A stretch of DNA of 64,000 bases from positions 34,019 to 98,018 of the forward strand of contig CAWUKT010000015.1 in NCBI GenBank assembly GCA_963923035.1, in the 5' to 3' direction. The notes beneath the pieces are model-generated. The model was not told the origin of the DNA and ran no database searches. It worked only from the letters and a program-made list of their open reading frames with translations. Below, piece by piece: positions 25,865-34,443 of the stretch; position 1 is the stretch's first letter, and the number at the start of each line of letters is the position of its first letter. The position numbers were made by a program, and so were the translations under genes. The stretch comes from CAWUKT01 sp963923035 (lineage in GTDB: Bacteria; Bacteroidota; Bacteroidia; J057; JADKCL01).

Positions 25865-27502
25865 ATGAAAAGAACAGTACGCTTTTCCCAGGCGACCTAT
25901 TTCCTGGCCCTTCTGCTTGCCTTCGCCCCTTCCCTCATGCTTGCCCAGGCCTGGAACCCCGGCACAGCCTCTCCTGCCACCAATATTGACCGTACCGGCA
26001 ATGTCACCATCGGCGACCCAGCGGCCGCCTTGGGTGCCAGCAATACCAGGTTGACCGTCAACGCGGGAGATTATGACTATCAGGTTGGAACCGCGGTTTT
26101 TGCGACGGCCTCCACCAATGACAAGTCTGCCATCGGCAGCGTTTCCAGCCGACTCGCACGGGCAGAAACCTACTTCGCAGCGGGTTCACTGCGGGGCGTC
26201 CAGGGAACTTCCACTCCCATTACCCTCGACAATTCAGTCGCTACCAAGGTAGGATCGGCCGAGGGAGGCTTGTTTACCGTAACCCTCGACAATCCTATTG
26301 CGGACCCTGGCACTGGATCCTATTATCTGTCCGGCGTACGGGGACGCGTGACCGGCAACATTTCCACCTACCCAGACAATGGTTGGGTCGCGGCCGTCGT
26401 CGGTCAGGACCTGATCCAAGGCAGCGAAACCTGGGCCGGTTACTTTGAAGGCCGTGGTTATTTTGAAGATCAAATTGGTGTCGGTACCACCAACCCCATC
26501 GCCGATATTGACGTTCGGGGCCGCAACGTCTTCGTTTCCCCCGATGCTGGCTCTTTCTTCCCGGAGAATTTTGCCGCTATGGGTGAACCGGGGGGTGACT
26601 GCGACCTCTTTGGATTCCGCGCCCAGGAAAACTTTGAACTCTTCATCAATATGGGTATTGAAGACGCAATGCGTCCCACCATTTCCTGGGGCAGCTCCGG
26701 TGACCTCGAACTCAAGTGTGACGCCAATGAAACTGGTTGCGGCACCAAGGTGGCCTCTTTCTCTTGCCCCGGCATGTTCACCATGCGCCTCAATGGCCCC
26801 GCTGTCTTCTCCGGCGGCACCTATACCCCCGCCGACGACCGTTTGATCCGCGACACCGAAGTCCTCGACAATTCCCTTGAACTTCTTCAGCAGCTCAATG
26901 CCGTTCGCTTTTCCTACGACAGCGAAGCCATGCCCGACTACCGCCTCTCCACCAATCAGCAGGTTGGCCTCGTCGCGAATGAAGTCGCCGAAGTGCTGCC
27001 CGAAGCCGTCCAGATCAACGACGAAGGCTACGCCGCCATCAACTACGACGCATTTGTCCCCCACCTCATCGAAGGCGTCAAGGAACTGGATCAACTGCAA
27101 GCCGCCGACCAGCAGGTCATTCAGGCCCAGGCCCTCCGCATCGAAGAGCTGGAGCAGGAAATGGCCGAATTGAAGTCCATGGTCCAGCAGCTGGTCGGCA
27201 ATGCAACCAACAAAGGCAGCGCCCAGACTGGTGATGTCTCCGAAACGCCCCGCCTCGGTCAGAACACTCCGAATCCCTTTGGTTCCAGCACCCGCATCGA
27301 TTACTACGTCCCCATGACGACGGAGCGGGCCTCCATCGAAGTCACGAACCTGGCGGGTCAGGTCATGAATGTCTACCCGGTCCAGGCCGGCGAAGGCCAA
27401 TTGAAAATCAGCGGCAATACCTTCCCGGAAGGTGTTTACCTCTATTCCCTCCGCCTCGACGGCGCGACGGTTGCCACCCAGCGGATGGTCATCTCGAAAT
27501 AA
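25865..27502 (+). CDS. T9SS surface protein with S74 intramolecular-chaperone-like domain
   Basis: A 545-aa exported protein: signal peptide MKRTVRFSQATYFLALLLAF, a beta-rich N-terminal two-thirds (NIDRTGNVTIGDP, IGVGTTNPIADIDVRG, typical of tail-fibre-like proteins), then a Peptidase_S74-like domain (ADDRLIRDTEVLDNSLELLQ ... VGLVANEVAEVLPEAV ... IPYDAFVPHLIEGVKELD-type pattern), a coiled coil (residues ~405-440) and a T9SS type A tail (LGQNTPNPFGSSTRIDYYV ... FPEGVYLYSL). The S74 self-cleavage Ser-Lys pair is not at its usual place: Ala323 replaces Ser and Ile328 replaces Lys. The domain probably drives trimerisation without autoproteolysis. Single gene with its own terminator. Confidence 0.82.
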   Translation: MKRTVRFSQATYFLALLLAFAPSLMLAQAWNPGTASPATNIDRTGNVTIGDPAAALGASNTRLTVNAGDYDYQVGTAVFATASTNDKSAIGSVSSRLARAETYFAAGSLRGVQGTSTPITLDNSVATKVGSAEGGLFTVTLDNPIADPGTGSYYLSGVRGRVTGNISTYPDNGWVAAVVGQDLIQGSETWAGYFEGRGYFEDQIGVGTTNPIADIDVRGRNVFVSPDAGSFFPENFAAMGEPGGDCDLFGFRAQENFELFINMGIEDAMRPTISWGSSGDLELKCDANETGCGTKVASFSCPGMFTMRLNGPAVFSGGTYTPADDRLIRDTEVLDNSLELLQQLNAVRFSYDSEAMPDYRLSTNQQVGLVANEVAEVLPEAVQINDEGYAAINYDAFVPHLIEGVKELDQLQAADQQVIQAQALRIEELEQEMAELKSMVQQLVGNATNKGSAQTGDVSETPRLGQNTPNPFGSSTRIDYYVPMTTERASIEVTNLAGQVMNVYPVQAGEGQLKISGNTFPEGVYLYSLRLDGATVATQRMVISK

Positions 27503-27526
27503 TTTGGTTATAGATACTTTCTCAGG

Positions 27527-27550
27527 ACCCGGCTTCGGCCGGGTTCTTTT
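27527..27550 (+). terminator. Rho-independent terminator with UUCG tetraloop
   Basis: ACCCGGC/GCCGGGT stem closed by a C(TTCG)G tetraloop and followed by TCTTTT, 24 bp past the stop of the T9SS/S74 gene. Confidence 0.85.
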
Positions 27551-27564
27551 GTTGAGGCGGGTTC

Positions 27565-28143
27565 CTAATCGGCGAATACTTCCGACAGGTCCCCGTGCAA
27601 TTCGGGGAAGGTAGGCGATTGGAGGTGGCCATTGGCCAGGTGGGTCTTGAGGAGGGTGAATTTCCCGTCTTTTAGGACGTGCTGGTCGAGCCGGGCGTGG
27701 ATGGGGTCGACGACCCAGTATTCTTTGACCTCGGCCTCCTGGTAGAGGTAGTACTTCGTTCCCAGATCTTTCTGGGAAGTGGAAGGGGAGAGAATCTCGA
27801 TGACGAGGTCGGGGGCGCCTTTGCAACCCTCGCTTCCAATTTTTGAGAGGTCACCAATCACACAGAAATCGGGTTGTACAATGGTAAATGCCTCTGCATC
27901 TCCTTTCATGGGCAACTGAACATCGTATGGCGCAAAAAAAATCTTGCAGTTCACTGGCTTCAATTTCGGCCCAAGGAACTGGCTCAGGTTAAAAGCGATT
28001 TCCTGATGGTGCTTCGTGAGAGGAGGCGACGCTCGAATGATCTTCCCATGAATCAACTCCACCTGCTCACCCAAATCCCACTGCAAATAATCGGCGTAAG
28101 AATACTTCTTGTCTAAATCCAACTCATCAATCGAGGTCACCAT
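27565..28143 (-). CDS. Uma2 family (DUF820) nuclease-fold protein
   Basis: A 192-aa Uma2-type protein, a PD-(D/E)xK nuclease-fold family widespread in bacteria with little characterised biology. Visible: QVELIHGKIIRASPP near the N-terminus, the acidic residue in VQPDFCVIGD, and PDLVIEILSPSTSQKDLGTK carrying the Glu and downstream Lys of the fold. VKEYWVVDP follows as usual. It is monocistronic, with palindromic DNA upstream of its start. Confidence 0.85.
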   Translation of the reverse strand: MVTSIDELDLDKKYSYADYLQWDLGEQVELIHGKIIRASPPLTKHHQEIAFNLSQFLGPKLKPVNCKIFFAPYDVQLPMKGDAEAFTIVQPDFCVIGDLSKIGSEGCKGAPDLVIEILSPSTSQKDLGTKYYLYQEAEVKEYWVVDPIHARLDQHVLKDGKFTLLKTHLANGHLQSPTFPELHGDLSEVFAD

Positions 28144-28268
28144 AGATTGAAAATAGCAATTCTTAGGGACATGTGATTTTCTCTAGTTGGTTAAGTGTGT
28201 TTGGAGAAAAGCCCTGCATAGGATTCGGGATCGCAATTGGCCGGCAGGTAACCAACTCCACTGCTGCT

Positions 28269-28351
28269 TTGGTGGAAGTTACTTCCACCAACGGCCTTAT
28301 AGATTGGGCAAATTGCCCCATTCAATTTTCGTGGAAGCAACTTCCACGAAA
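28269..28351. repeat. cluster of three palindromes upstream of Uma2 gene
   Basis: Two related palindromes with 11-bp perfect arms: TTGGTGGAAGT/ACTTCCACCAA (28269-28291) and TTTCGTGGAAG/CTTCCACGAAA (28327-28351). A third, GGGCAA-A-TTGCCC (28306-28318), lies between. The two outer ones share the core GTGGAAG...CTTCCAC. They could be binding sites of one dimeric regulator or REP-like elements. Confidence 0.55.
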
Positions 28352-28424
28352 GCGACGGGTGTGAAAGCAAAGGCGAGCCCGATGCCATTCCCCAAAAAGC
28401 CCTATCTTACTTCAAACAGTGCCC

Positions 28425-29033
28425 ATGAAACAGTTGCTTCCACTCCTCTTTCTTATGCTGGCCGTGCCTTTGTGTGCGCAGGAAGCCGTCCACGACGGCG
28501 AGATTGCGGACAATGGCCTCTACATTGGCAAGCACAGCTGGCACGATGCGGCGACCGAGCTTCCAGTGGCAGAGGTCATCTACGATCCGGGCGGGGTACT
28601 CCTCTCCTACAAGACCTGGGTCGACGGCGACATCATGGACGCCGAGGTCATGGACACCAACCGCGACCGGGAGACGCTGCCGGCGAAATTGGAGGAGGTG
28701 ATCTACGAAAAAGATGGCTGGGGCATCGCCCGGTACAATGCGACGGACGCCCAGCGGGTGCAAAAGGGCCAAAAGGTGTCGGTGCGGTACAAAGGCTGGT
28801 TGCAGGATGGGACGGTGTTTGAGGATGGGATGGATCGGGGGAAACCGTTTCGATTTGTGACCGGCAAACAGCAGGTGATCCCGGGATTTGAGCGGGCGGT
28901 GCTGGCCCTGGCGCCAGGGGAAGGTGCCTACGTCGTGATTCCGCCGGCTTTGGCCTACCGGGGCAATGCGATTGGCACGATTCCGCCTTACGCGGTGTTG
29001 CGGTACCAGATTGAGGTCGTCGAAGTGAAATAA
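28425..29033 (+). CDS. FKBP-type peptidyl-prolyl isomerase, exported
   Basis: A 202-aa protein with signal peptide MKQLLPLLFLMLAVPLCAQ (ATG at 28425; a GTG two codons earlier is possible). The C-terminal ~100 residues are an FKBP domain: VQKGQKVSVRYKGWLQDGTV, PFRFVTGKQQVIPGFERAV, YVVIPPALAYRGNAIGTIPP and VLRYQIEVVEVK match the active-site and binding-pocket strands. The N-terminal ~95 residues are an unassigned domain with IADNGLYIGKHSWHDAATELP. It probably helps fold envelope proteins in the periplasm. Confidence 0.88.
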   Translation: MKQLLPLLFLMLAVPLCAQEAVHDGEIADNGLYIGKHSWHDAATELPVAEVIYDPGGVLLSYKTWVDGDIMDAEVMDTNRDRETLPAKLEEVIYEKDGWGIARYNATDAQRVQKGQKVSVRYKGWLQDGTVFEDGMDRGKPFRFVTGKQQVIPGFERAVLALAPGEGAYVVIPPALAYRGNAIGTIPPYAVLRYQIEVVEVK

Positions 29034-29136
29034 AAGCCATTTTCTCCCAAAGCCACATTTTCATTTTCCCCAGCCCGCCCCTTCATTTTCGGTGAAATTC
29101 GCCCTTTTTACCCTTTCCACCCCGTTTCTCACCCCC

Positions 29137-29157
29137 TCAATTTCATACGAAAATTGA
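29137..29157. promoter_or_regulatory. inverted repeat upstream of cysD
   Basis: TCAATTT and AAATTGA are perfect 7-bp arms separated by 7 bp, about 80 bp before cysD. A TAATTTTA stretch near 29199 resembles a -7 element. The site could bind a sulfur-status regulator (inference). Confidence 0.35.
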
Positions 29158-29238
29158 AACATCCGCACGCAAATCGACTGGCTTGATAAATCATAATTTT
29201 ACAGCGAAATTTGGCCCTCAAAACATGCAGGATCGTAT

Positions 29239-30141
29239 ATGGATTATCGACTGAGTCATCTCAAACAACTGGAAGCGGAGGCCATCTACATCATACGGGA
29301 GGCCGCAGCCCAGTTTGAGCGTCCGGTGTTGCTCTTTTCGGGTGGCAAGGACTCCATTACCATGGCCCACGTAGCCGCCAAGGCGTTTTGGCCCATGCCC
29401 ATCCCATTTCCCCTCATGCACATCGACACCGGCCACAACTTCCCGGAGACCCTCGAGTTTCGGGACAAGTTCGTCGCGGATTTGGGTGCGAAGTTGATTG
29501 TGCGGACGGTGCAGGAGAGCATTGACAAGGGACGGGTGGTCGAGGAAAAAGGGCCCAATGCCAGTCGAAATGGCTTGCAGACGGTCACGTTGTTGGACTC
29601 CATCGAGGAATTCCAGTTCGATTGTGCCTTTGGGGGTGCGCGGCGGGACGAGGAAAAGGCCCGGGCAAAAGAGCGTTTCTTTTCCCACCGGGATGAATTC
29701 GGACAATGGGACCCCAAAAACCAGCGGCCGGAGTTGTGGAAGCTGTTCAATGGAAAAAAATTGCCGGGTGAGCATTTCCGGGTCTTTCCGCTTTCCAACT
29801 GGACCGAACTCGATGTGTGGCAGTATTTGAAGGAGGAAAACGTCGCCCTGCCCAACCTCTATTTCTCCCACCAACGCCCGATGGTGGACCGCCAGGGGGT
29901 ATTGCTCGCCGAATCGGAGTACCTCACCCTCACCAGCGAGGAAGCCTACCACGAACGGACCATCCGGTTCCGAACCATCGGCGACATGACCTGCACCGGC
30001 GCGGTCGAATCGACCGCCTCGACCATCGATGAAATCATCGAAGAGGTGGCCGCGACCCGCATCACCGAGCGGGGCGGGCGCTCGGACGACAAGCGTTCCG
30101 AAGCTGCCATGGAAGACCGCAAAAAGCAGGGCTACTTTTAA
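29239..30141 (+). CDS. cysD: sulfate adenylyltransferase subunit 2
   Basis: A 300-aa CysD, the subunit that adenylates sulfate to APS in assimilation. The PP-loop ATPase motif LLFSGGKDSITMAHVA is at residues ~32-47. The family blocks HIDTGHNFPET and FDCAFGGARRDEEKARAKERF are present, with FPLSNWTELDVWQYL and the C-terminal GRSDDKRSEAAMEDRKKQGYF. It is followed 42 bp later by cysN, its GTPase partner. No CysC kinase or reductase lies in the window, so the rest of the pathway must be elsewhere. Confidence 0.95.
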   Translation: MDYRLSHLKQLEAEAIYIIREAAAQFERPVLLFSGGKDSITMAHVAAKAFWPMPIPFPLMHIDTGHNFPETLEFRDKFVADLGAKLIVRTVQESIDKGRVVEEKGPNASRNGLQTVTLLDSIEEFQFDCAFGGARRDEEKARAKERFFSHRDEFGQWDPKNQRPELWKLFNGKKLPGEHFRVFPLSNWTELDVWQYLKEENVALPNLYFSHQRPMVDRQGVLLAESEYLTLTSEEAYHERTIRFRTIGDMTCTGAVESTASTIDEIIEEVAATRITERGGRSDDKRSEAAMEDRKKQGYF

Positions 30142-30183
30142 TCCTTATCACTCGACAACCGGGGGATTCCCCACTGAAATAAC

Positions 30184-31425
30184 ATGGATTTACTTCGTTT
30201 TATCACCGCAGGCAGCGTCGACGACGGCAAAAGCACCCTCATCGGGCGCTTGCTGTACGACTCCAAGTCCATCTTCGAAGACCAATTGGAGTCCATCGAG
30301 CGGACCAGCGAAATGCGGGGCGATGACCACCTGAACCTGGCCCTCCTTACGGACGGGCTGCGCGCCGAGCGCGAACAGGGCATCACCATTGATGTGGCCT
30401 ACCGCTACTTCAGCACGCCCAAGCGCAAGTTCATCATCGCCGATGCGCCCGGACATATCCAGTACACCCGGAACATGGTGACCGGCGCCTCCAACTGCGA
30501 GTTGGGGATCGTGCTGATCGATGCGCGGCATGGCATTGTGGAGCAGACCAAGCGCCATACCTTCATCATCAACCTGCTGGGGATCAAGCACCTGATCGTG
30601 GCCATCAACAAGATGGACCTGGTGGACTTCTCCGAGGAGCGCTTCAACGAAATCCGCAACGATTTCGAGGCGTTTTCCAGCAAGCTCCAGATTCCGGACA
30701 TCCGCTTCATCCCAATGAGCGCCCTGCACGGCGACAACGTCGTGGACCGCTCCGACAAGACGCCTTGGTTCAAGGGGGGAACTTTGCTCTACAACCTCGA
30801 AAATATCCACATCTCTTCGGACTCGAACATGGTCGACTGCCGCTTTCCCGTGCAGTACGTGATCCGTCCCCAGAGCGAAAAATATCCCGATTACCGCGCC
30901 TACGCCGGCCAGGTCGCGGGCGGCGTCTTCAAGAAAGGCGACGAAGTGGTCCTGCTCCCGAGCGGATTCACTTCTACGATCGAATCCATCGATTCGGCCG
31001 ACGGAGAGCTCGACAAGGCCTATTTTCCGATTGCCTGCTCTATCCGCCTCAAGGACGAACTTGACCTGAGCCGTGGCGGCATGATCGCCAAAGTCGACAA
31101 CCAACCCCGGGTCACGCAGGACCTGGATGTGATGATCTGCTGGTTCAACGAACAGCCCCTGCAATTGCGGGGGAAATACAGCATCCGCCATACCACGCAG
31201 GAAGCACGCTGCATCGTGAAAGAGATTTCCTACAAGATCAACATCAATACCCTGCACCGCATCGAGGATGACCTGAACATCGGCATGAACGATATTGGGC
31301 GGGTGAAACTGCGCTCTACGGTGCCGCTGTTCTGCGATCCGTACTCCCGCAACCGGCAAACCGGCTCGCTGATCCTCGTGAATGAATTCACGAACGAAAC
31401 GGTCGGGGCCGCGATGATTCTTTAA
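30184..31425 (+). CDS. cysN: sulfate adenylyltransferase subunit 1 (GTPase)
   Basis: A 413-aa CysN, the GTPase that drives APS formation by CysD. The G1 P-loop GSVDDGKSTL (residues ~10-19), G2 EQGITIDVAYRYF, G3 DAPGHIQYTRNMVTGAS and G4 NKMDLVDF are all intact. EF-Tu-like domains 2 and 3 follow and the protein ends VNEFTNETVGAAMIL. It lacks the fused APS-kinase (CysC) domain found in some bacteria. It is followed by a strong terminator, closing a cysDN operon. Confidence 0.95.
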   Translation: MDLLRFITAGSVDDGKSTLIGRLLYDSKSIFEDQLESIERTSEMRGDDHLNLALLTDGLRAEREQGITIDVAYRYFSTPKRKFIIADAPGHIQYTRNMVTGASNCELGIVLIDARHGIVEQTKRHTFIINLLGIKHLIVAINKMDLVDFSEERFNEIRNDFEAFSSKLQIPDIRFIPMSALHGDNVVDRSDKTPWFKGGTLLYNLENIHISSDSNMVDCRFPVQYVIRPQSEKYPDYRAYAGQVAGGVFKKGDEVVLLPSGFTSTIESIDSADGELDKAYFPIACSIRLKDELDLSRGGMIAKVDNQPRVTQDLDVMICWFNEQPLQLRGKYSIRHTTQEARCIVKEISYKININTLHRIEDDLNIGMNDIGRVKLRSTVPLFCDPYSRNRQTGSLILVNEFTNETVGAAMIL

Positions 31426-31444
31426 TCACAGGTCTTACCCATTG

Positions 31445-31481
31445 AAAAGACCGGCAGCCTCAGGGTTGCCGGTCTTTTTTT
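31445..31481 (+). terminator. Rho-independent terminator after cysN
   Basis: AAAAGACCGGCA pairs with TGCCGGTCTTTT (12 bp, loop about 10 nt), with the T-run continuing to 31481. It ends the cysDN operon. Confidence 0.9.
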
Positions 31482-31483
31482 GC

Positions 31484-31519
31484 CTGAAAAATGAAGGACC
31501 TCCCAAAGGGGGAAGTCCT
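31484..31519 (-). terminator. probable terminator after glutamate dehydrogenase
   Basis: AGGACCTCCC and GGGAAGTCCT (31495-31504, 31510-31519) form a 10-bp stem with one G-T pair. Read leftward it is followed by TCATTTTTC, 32 bp past the gene's stop. Confidence 0.65.
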
Positions 31520-31551
31520 GCAAGCATAATAATTGTGAGGAAATAGTCTTT

Positions 31552-32823
31552 CTAGAAGTATCCCTTCATCTCGATACCGCGGGCTACGCGCTTGATGCCG
31601 ACGATGTAGGCAGCGACACGCATGGAGCACTCGTAGCGTTTGTGGGTGTCCCACACTTCGTCGAAGGCATTCTTCAACTTGGGATCAGCTTTTTCGTTGA
31701 CCTCGTCTTCGGTGTAGTAGTGGCCGCGGCGGTTCTGGACCCATTCCATGTAGGAAACGGTCACACCACCGGCGTTGGCGAGGATATCGGGAACGATGAG
31801 GATGCCCTTTTCGTCGAGGATGGAGTCAGCGGAAGCGGAAACTGGTCCGTTGGCGCCTTCGACGATGAGCTTGGCCTTGATGTTCTCGGCGTTCTCGTCC
31901 GTGATCTGGTCTTCCAGGGCACAGGGAGCGAGAATGTCAACGTCGAGTTCAAGGAGGGCTTCATTGGAAATGAGCTGGCCGCCGCTGAATCCGGCGAGGC
32001 TCCGGCCATTTTTGGCCATGTAGGAGATGGCATTTTCAATATCGATCCCGTCGGGGTTGTAGTAACCACCGGAAACGTCGGAGATGGCGACGATGGTGAC
32101 GCCTTTCTCCTGCATGAGGCGGGCGGCCCAGGAACCTACGTTCCCGAAGCCCTGAACGGCGCAGGTGACGTTGTTGGGGTCCCACTCGAGGCGATCGAGG
32201 GCACACATGGCGGTGGTCATGACACCACGACCCGTAGCTGCGACCCGGCCTTTGGAGCCACCCAATTCGAGGGGCTTACCGGTCACAACGCCTGGCTCGT
32301 AGCCATAGACGCGGGAATATTCGTCAAAAATCCAGGCCATTTCGCGGGCGCTGGTATTCATGTCCGGAGCCGGAATGTCGGAGTTGGTTCCGAAAACATC
32401 CTTGAGGGCCCGGGTGTAAGCACGGGTGAGCCGTTCGAGCTCGTCCACGCTGTGTTTCTTGGGGTTGAGCATAATGCCGCCCTTGGCGCCGCCGTAAGGA
32501 ATGTCCACAATGGCACATTTCAAGGTCATCCAGCCTGCCAGTGCCTGGACCTCGTCTTCGTCGACATGGGTGGAATAACGGATCCCACCTTTGGACGGCC
32601 CCAAAATGGTGGAGTGAATGACCCGGAATCCGGCAAATACTTCCGTGCTACCGTCGTCAAGTTTGACGGGGAGCGTCACTTTGATGATTTTTTCGGGTGC
32701 GGCAATCACCTTGCGGTAACGGTCGCTCAGATTCAGCAAATCGGCCGCCGAATTGAAGCGCTTCATGAGCGACTGATAGGGCGTTTCTTTGCTGTTCTCG
32801 TTCAGTGTGTTCACCGATGCCAT
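31552..32823 (-). CDS. glutamate dehydrogenase (Glu/Leu/Phe/Val dehydrogenase)
   Basis: A 423-aa dehydrogenase linking glutamate and 2-oxoglutarate/ammonia. The catalytic segment GPSKGGIRYSTHVD ... LKCAIVDIPYGGAKGGI (active-site Lys near residue 125) and PAPDMNTSAREMAWIFDEYS match the family. The NAD(P) fold is CAVQGFGNVGSWAARLM (about residues 220-236), and IVEGANGP and PDILANAGGVTVSYMEWVQN follow as usual. Length and order are normal. It is monocistronic with an operator-like palindrome in its promoter. Confidence 0.93.
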   Translation of the reverse strand: MASVNTLNENSKETPYQSLMKRFNSAADLLNLSDRYRKVIAAPEKIIKVTLPVKLDDGSTEVFAGFRVIHSTILGPSKGGIRYSTHVDEDEVQALAGWMTLKCAIVDIPYGGAKGGIMLNPKKHSVDELERLTRAYTRALKDVFGTNSDIPAPDMNTSAREMAWIFDEYSRVYGYEPGVVTGKPLELGGSKGRVAATGRGVMTTAMCALDRLEWDPNNVTCAVQGFGNVGSWAARLMQEKGVTIVAISDVSGGYYNPDGIDIENAISYMAKNGRSLAGFSGGQLISNEALLELDVDILAPCALEDQITDENAENIKAKLIVEGANGPVSASADSILDEKGILIVPDILANAGGVTVSYMEWVQNRRGHYYTEDEVNEKADPKLKNAFDEVWDTHKRYECSMRVAAYIVGIKRVARGIEMKGYF

Positions 32824-33171
32824 TTCAAATAAATTTTAGGTGTTTCACAAGTTATTGATTCGGGACTTTGCCGCCAAATTTATTCGGCATGCCGATTTCT
32901 TTGCATACAGGGTCAATACCAAAATAAAATTTGGGTAGGACAGATTCAGTACTCGTTCCTCAAAATTCGCCTAAAAACAGGGAAGAAAGAAGAAAAAAAT
33001 GGAGGAATCTGGATGTTCTGTCAAATCCAATTTTTCTTCCGATTTCATTTCTCCTCCCCTCCCCTTTTTCCCTGATCCCCAACCGCATTTGAAGCCATTT
33101 CCACGACCTTATCTCATTCCCTGCATTTTTTTAGCACTCCTATTTTTTCCTCTTTTTCGTAATTTTTCCCC
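32824..33171. other. 348-bp intergenic stretch (gdh promoter plus T-rich DNA)
   Basis: Apart from the gdh promoter and palindrome at 32875-32895, nothing recognisable. The right part is T/C-rich on the plus strand, leading into the lipoprotein gene. Confidence 0.4.
32875..32895 (-). promoter_or_regulatory. gdh promoter: -7-like TAAATTTG with adjacent 12-bp palindrome
   Basis: Read leftward, TAAATTTG (32882-32875) matches the TAnnTTTG -7 element 52 bp from the dehydrogenase ATG. Immediately upstream lies the perfect palindrome TCGGCATGCCGA (32884-32895), in the -7/-33 spacer where a repressor would act. Confidence 0.5.
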
Positions 33172-33687
33172 ATGAACCGTCCCTACTCCGTCCTTTTTCT
33201 TTGCTTCGTGCTCCCCCTCTTCCTCCAATCCTGCGGCAGCAGCTACAAACAAGGAACCCCGGCGGAGCTTGGAGAGGCGATTTATCTGACCCTCAAAAAC
33301 AACGATGCGGAAGGCTTTGCCCAATTGTATCCGGGGCCGTCGGACATCGATGAGATTCTGGAAAAACAACAGTGGGAGCCGGAAAAAAGAGAGGAAATGA
33401 AGGAAAGAATGGAGAAAAACATGCAGGATGCCGACGCGAAGGTCAAATCCGCCTTTCTTTTTCTCCGGAAGCAAATGGAAAACGATGGAGTAGACATTGG
33501 TCAGTCCTTGTGGAAAGGGGTGGATGTAGAAACGCGCCCCGCCAAGGCCGAACTGGAATTGGTGCACCTGCGGCTGTTTTTCGAAGTGGACGGGAAAATG
33601 TACAGCTTCAAGGTCAATGACGCCGGTCACCTGGACCGGGGCTGGTTCATCAATGTAGATCCGATTTGGGTGGGGGAAGGAAAATAG
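33172..33687 (+). CDS. hypothetical lipoprotein
   Basis: A 171-aa predicted lipoprotein: signal peptide with a lipobox LFLQSC (Cys21), then a charged helical region (EKREEMKERMEKNMQDADAK) and a C-terminal beta-rich part ending RGWFINVDPIWVGEGK. The layout LGEAIYLTLKNNDAEGFAQL resembles small DUF4878/SnoaL-like lipoproteins with an NTF2-like fold, but this is uncertain. Its stop abuts that of the convergent methyltransferase gene. No partner is suggested. Confidence 0.7.
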   Translation: MNRPYSVLFLCFVLPLFLQSCGSSYKQGTPAELGEAIYLTLKNNDAEGFAQLYPGPSDIDEILEKQQWEPEKREEMKERMEKNMQDADAKVKSAFLFLRKQMENDGVDIGQSLWKGVDVETRPAKAELELVHLRLFFEVDGKMYSFKVNDAGHLDRGWFINVDPIWVGEGK

Positions 33688-34392
33688 TCACCGGACGCAA
33701 TCCAAACACAAAAAGGGCGGCTTGGCCACCATTCGCGCGTACCGCGCCGGATTCGCTTCCCGCACCGATTCCAAGGGTGCGGGTTCCACCAGGTTCACCA
33801 CCTTAAATCCCGCGTCGCTCAGCACCCGCCACATCTCCGTCAGCGAACGGCGGTAGGAAGGCATCAGAATGCCGAATTGCTTCCAGGCCTGCCACACCAG
33901 TTCGGTCTGGAAATAGTCCTGGGTCGGGCTGGACAAAAAATCCGTCATCGGATGCTGGACGGAAAAGACCAGGCGTCCCCCTGGCTTCAGCAAGCCATAC
34001 AACTTGGGAAAAACGTGGTCCCAATCCTCTATGGCATGCAATACCAACGATGCCACCACCGCATCGAAGCTCCCCGCTTCCAGATAAGGCGTCTCCCCCG
34101 CAATGTCCCCCCAATGGACCTCAGCATCCGCTCCCAAGCGCTCCTTTAGCCCCTCCACCATTTGCTCACTCACGTCCAAACCGACCGGATGGGCGCCTTT
34201 TTCCCCAAGCCACTCAAAATAATACCCACTCGCGCAGCCCACGTCCAGGACCCGTTTCCCCTCCCAATCATCGCCCAGCAAACGCACCATTGCCGGCCGT
34301 TCACAGCCAGCATTGTAAGCAGAATGGGCGGCGTGGTAGGGAAAAGCATCCGCCAGTTCGTTGTAGTTCAAAGGAATTTGAGGGTGTGTCAC
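33688..34392 (-). CDS. class I SAM-dependent methyltransferase
   Basis: A 234-aa UbiE/BioC-like methyltransferase. Motif I is VLDVGCASGYYFEWLGEKGA (about residues 48-67), motif II/acidic PVGLDVSEQM, DIAGETPYLEAGSFDAVVAS, and post-motif LLKPGGRLVFSVQHP. The N-terminal AFPYHAAHSAYNAGCERPAM is a lid-like segment. The substrate is unknown. It is monocistronic and divergent from the GNAT gene. Confidence 0.88.
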   Translation of the reverse strand: MTHPQIPLNYNELADAFPYHAAHSAYNAGCERPAMVRLLGDDWEGKRVLDVGCASGYYFEWLGEKGAHPVGLDVSEQMVEGLKERLGADAEVHWGDIAGETPYLEAGSFDAVVASLVLHAIEDWDHVFPKLYGLLKPGGRLVFSVQHPMTDFLSSPTQDYFQTELVWQAWKQFGILMPSYRRSLTEMWRVLSDAGFKVVNLVEPAPLESVREANPARYARMVAKPPFLCLDCVR

Positions 34393-34443
34393 AGCATTCT
34401 TTTTTTAAAATTATCACTCAAGATCGATATTCTATCTGCACCT

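Noticed and set aside
26234..27826. 530-codon minus-strand open frame
   Set aside because: Antisense to the T9SS/S74 gene and crossing its terminator and the Uma2 gene; a shadow.
30184..31425. CysC (APS kinase) domain fused to CysN
   Set aside because: The protein ends right after the EF-Tu-like domain 3, at 413 aa; no second P-loop is present.
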